Assembly: GCA_031288215.1 (NCBI GenBank)
Contig: JAITRV010000314.1
Location: 1-6,298 of the forward strand
Length of the DNA stretch: 6,298 nt
Reading direction: 5' to 3'
Origin: Spirochaetaceae bacterium
GTDB lineage: Bacteria; Spirochaetota; Spirochaetia; Treponematales; Breznakiellaceae
Below, piece after piece: positions 4,384 through 6,298 of this stretch; the stretch's first letter is position 1; each line of letters opens with the position of its first letter. Made by a program: the position numbers and the translations under genes. The notes beneath the pieces are model-generated. The model was not told the DNA's origin. It worked only from the letters and a program-made list of their open reading frames with translations, and did no database searches.

Positions 4384-6132
4384 ATGAAAAAACAAAATTC
4401 CGCCCCCGCCCCATCCCCCCTGGCCCTCTTCGCCGCCTATTACCGGCCCCACCGGAAGCTCTTTGCCGCGGATATGGGGTGCGCCTTCCTCATCGCCGCC
4501 GTTGATCTGGCCTTTCCCATGATGACCAAATATACCATCGAACGGTTCCTGCCCGGGGAATATTACCGGTTCTTCTTTACCATGATCTTCCTCATGACGG
4601 CCCTCTACCTCCTGCGGACGGGATTTTCCTATTTTGTAACCTATTGGGGGCATACCACCGGGGCCTATATCGAAGCGGATATGCGGCGGGATCTCTTTAC
4701 CCACCTCCAGCGCCTGCCTTTTTCCTTTTACGACAACCACCGGACCGGCCATATCATGTCCCGGGTCACCAACGACCTCTTTGAAGTGACCGAACTCGCC
4801 CACCACGGCCCGGAGGACCTCTTTATATCCCTGGTGACCCTCACCGGCTCGTTCATCCTGATCTTCACCTTCCGCTGGGAGATGGCCCTGCTCCTCTCCC
4901 TGGTGCTCCCCCTGATGATCCTGCATACCATCGTTTCCCGGAAGGCCATGCTCCGTACCTCCCGGAAGGTCAAGGAGCGGACCGCGGAGATAAACGCCTC
5001 CCTGGAATCAAGCATCTCCGGGGCCAGGGTGGCCAAGGCCTTTACCAACGAAGCCTACGAAACAAAAAAATTCCAGGGGGGAAACGAGCAGTTCAAATCC
5101 GCCAAAAAAAACTACTACCGGTCCATGGCCCTTTTCCACAGCAAGCTCGAATTCATGACCCACATCCTCAACGTGGTGGTCCTCGCCGTCGGGGGCTTTC
5201 TCATCATGCGGCGGAAGATGACCCTGGCGGAACTTATCACCTGCAACCTCTTCGTGGCGGCCTTCCTCCAGCCCATCCGGCGGATGACCAATTTTGTGGA
5301 ACAGTACACCACCGGCATGGCGGGGTTCAGCCGTTTCGTGGAGCTTATCAGGATAGAGCCGGATATAACCGATACGCGCGGGGCGCTCCCCCTGGAGGGA
5401 ATCCGGGGGGACCTGGAATACCGGGACGTCAGCTTTTCATACAACAACGACGTGACGGTGCTGCGGCATATCAACCTGAGCATCCCCGCGGGGGCTACCG
5501 TGGCCCTGGTGGGGCCCTCCGGCGGGGGCAAAACCACCCTCTGCCACCTCCTTCCCCGGTTCTACGAGATCCGGGAGGGCGCTATCACCATTGACGGCAG
5601 GGACATCCGGGAGGTGACCCTGGAATCCCTGCGGAGAAATATCGGCATCGTCCAGCAGGACGTGTTCCTCTTTGCCGGGACCGTCGCCGACAATATCGGC
5701 TACGGCCGTCCGGACGCGTCGATGGAGGAGATCGTCGAAGCGGCCCGGCGGGCGGAGATCCACGAGGATATTATAAAGATGCCCAACGGCTACGACTCCG
5801 TCGTAGGGGAACGGGGGATAAAACTCTCCGGAGGGCAAAAGCAGCGGATCAGTATCGCCCGGATCTTCCTGAAAGATCCCCCCATCCTGATCCTGGACGA
5901 GGCCACCTCCGCGCTGGACTCCGCCACGGAGATGAAGATCCAACGCGCCCTGGAGTCCCTTTCCCGGGGACGGACCACCCTGATCATCGCCCACCGGCTT
6001 TCCACGATACGGAACGCGGACCGCATCGTGGTGATCGACGACGAGGGTATCCGGCAGCAGGGGACCCACGATGAACTCATGGCCCAGGGGGGCCTTTACG
6101 CGGAACTCCACGCCGCCCAGTTCCCCCGCTAA
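4384..6132 (+). CDS. ABC exporter with fused membrane and ATPase domains (MsbA/BmrA-like)
   Basis: This inner-membrane ATP-driven exporter is a half-transporter that should work as a dimer; its substrate (lipid, drug or peptide) cannot be told. From the ATG it has 582 residues, usual for the family. The membrane domain covers about 15-330 with six hydrophobic segments (roughly 26-46, 63-88, 145-165, 167-185, 258-276, 283-298) and the coupling-helix motif LPFSFYDNHRTGHIMSRVTND. The ATPase domain has A-loop Tyr353, Walker A GPSGGGKT (377-384), Q-loop VQQD (423-426), signature LSGGQ (481-485), Walker B ILILDE (501-506, Glu506), SALD (509-512) and switch His537 (AHRLS). All catalytic residues are present. 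I chose ATG 4384 (MKK start), although AGGAG is only 1 nt upstream of it. TTG 4366 would add six residues and has GAGG 8 nt upstream, but that lies within a hairpin. It follows the fusA operon terminator, so it should be a separate transcription unit. Confidence 0.92.
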   Translation: MKKQNSAPAPSPLALFAAYYRPHRKLFAADMGCAFLIAAVDLAFPMMTKYTIERFLPGEYYRFFFTMIFLMTALYLLRTGFSYFVTYWGHTTGAYIEADMRRDLFTHLQRLPFSFYDNHRTGHIMSRVTNDLFEVTELAHHGPEDLFISLVTLTGSFILIFTFRWEMALLLSLVLPLMILHTIVSRKAMLRTSRKVKERTAEINASLESSISGARVAKAFTNEAYETKKFQGGNEQFKSAKKNYYRSMALFHSKLEFMTHILNVVVLAVGGFLIMRRKMTLAELITCNLFVAAFLQPIRRMTNFVEQYTTGMAGFSRFVELIRIEPDITDTRGALPLEGIRGDLEYRDVSFSYNNDVTVLRHINLSIPAGATVALVGPSGGGKTTLCHLLPRFYEIREGAITIDGRDIREVTLESLRRNIGIVQQDVFLFAGTVADNIGYGRPDASMEEIVEAARRAEIHEDIIKMPNGYDSVVGERGIKLSGGQKQRISIARIFLKDPPILILDEATSALDSATEMKIQRALESLSRGRTTLIIAHRLSTIRNADRIVVIDDEGIRQQGTHDELMAQGGLYAELHAAQFPR

Positions 6133-6190
6133 AGGGGCATGCCGCCCGATAATGTACGCAAGACATCGAGCGTAGGGATACCCCAAAAAC

Positions 6191-6298
6191 ATGAGCGGTA
6201 TTCCCTATGAAGTGTATTCGTATGCCACCACCATAGCCCAGGTGGAAGTGGATATGGGCACCGGGGAAATTGAGGTACAGAAAATGATCTCCGCCCAT
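6191..6298 (+). CDS. Fragment of a xanthine dehydrogenase-family molybdopterin-binding subunit, cut by the window edge
   Basis: The frame reads on open to the end of the window for 36 codons. Its text PYEVYSYATTIAQVEVD followed by TGEIEVQKMISAH matches the internal segment of the large molybdopterin subunit of molybdenum hydroxylases (xanthine dehydrogenase/aldehyde oxidase family), where the pattern pYxxYsyaxqxAeVeVDxxTGevxV leads into an HDvG motif. In complete enzymes several hundred residues precede this point, but here the same frame has a TAG at 6173-6175 and the exporter gene ends at 6132, so the N-terminal part is absent. TAGGGA (6173-6178) is a poorly spaced ribosome site (12 nt). 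It is most likely a 5'-truncated gene remnant, less likely a short active domain. Homology is recognised from memory of the family; how far it extends beyond the window is unknown. Confidence 0.6.
   Translation, partial: MSGIPYEVYSYATTIAQVEVDMGTGEIEVQKMISAH

Noticed and set aside
6152..6175. A tiny frame MYARHRA ending at TAG before the molybdenum-hydroxylase fragment
   Set aside because: It has seven codons and no clear ribosome site, and lies in the probable rearrangement junction. It was used only to show the in-frame stop.
5437..6192. A 251-codon minus-strand frame opposite the exporter ATPase domain
   Set aside because: The plus-strand frame carries every ABC ATPase motif; the antisense frame has none and reflects codon bias.

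Overview
The window looks like housekeeping chromosome from a GC-rich spirochaete, most plausibly a Treponema-like (Treponemataceae) organism. The best evidence is the elongation factor G. Its switch I region and overall wording match the mitochondrial-EFG1-like class that spirochaetes use as translocase, not the usual bacterial EF-G. Arginine codons are dominated by CGG and glycine by GGG/GGC throughout, giving the genes one common codon style and no sign of recent transfer. No CRISPR array, insertion sequence, rRNA or tRNA was found.

Layout, left to right. Bases 1-377 hold no recognisable gene. This stretch is very GC-rich and full of inverted and tandem repeats, including the likely transcription terminator of the leftward gene that follows. 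Bases 378-1181 (minus) encode an exported lytic transglycosylase that cuts peptidoglycan. Bases 1182-1405 are an AT-rich divergent control region. It contains two good sigma-70 style promoters facing each other: one drives fusA rightward, the other drives the transglycosylase leftward across a leader of about 165 nt. Bases 1406-3499 encode EF-G (fusA). After a GC-rich hairpin without a T-run come bases 3561-4265, a small RecA/KaiC/DnaB-fold P-loop protein of unknown role, probably co-transcribed with fusA. A strong intrinsic terminator (4276-4306) closes that operon. Bases 4384-6132 encode a complete homodimeric-type ABC exporter whose start region carries a second hairpin and an ambiguous start codon. 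The last 108 bases read as an internal piece of the molybdopterin-binding subunit of a xanthine dehydrogenase-family enzyme. There is no room for its N-terminal part, so it is probably a gene remnant.

The genes do not form one pathway: cell-wall turnover, translation, an unknown ATPase and an exporter sit side by side. I see no clearly new biological system. The points most worth a second look are the mutually exclusive face-to-face promoters between the transglycosylase gene and fusA, the uncharacterised P-loop protein lacking the usual glutamate, the nested repeats downstream of the transglycosylase gene, and the truncated molybdenum-hydroxylase fragment.
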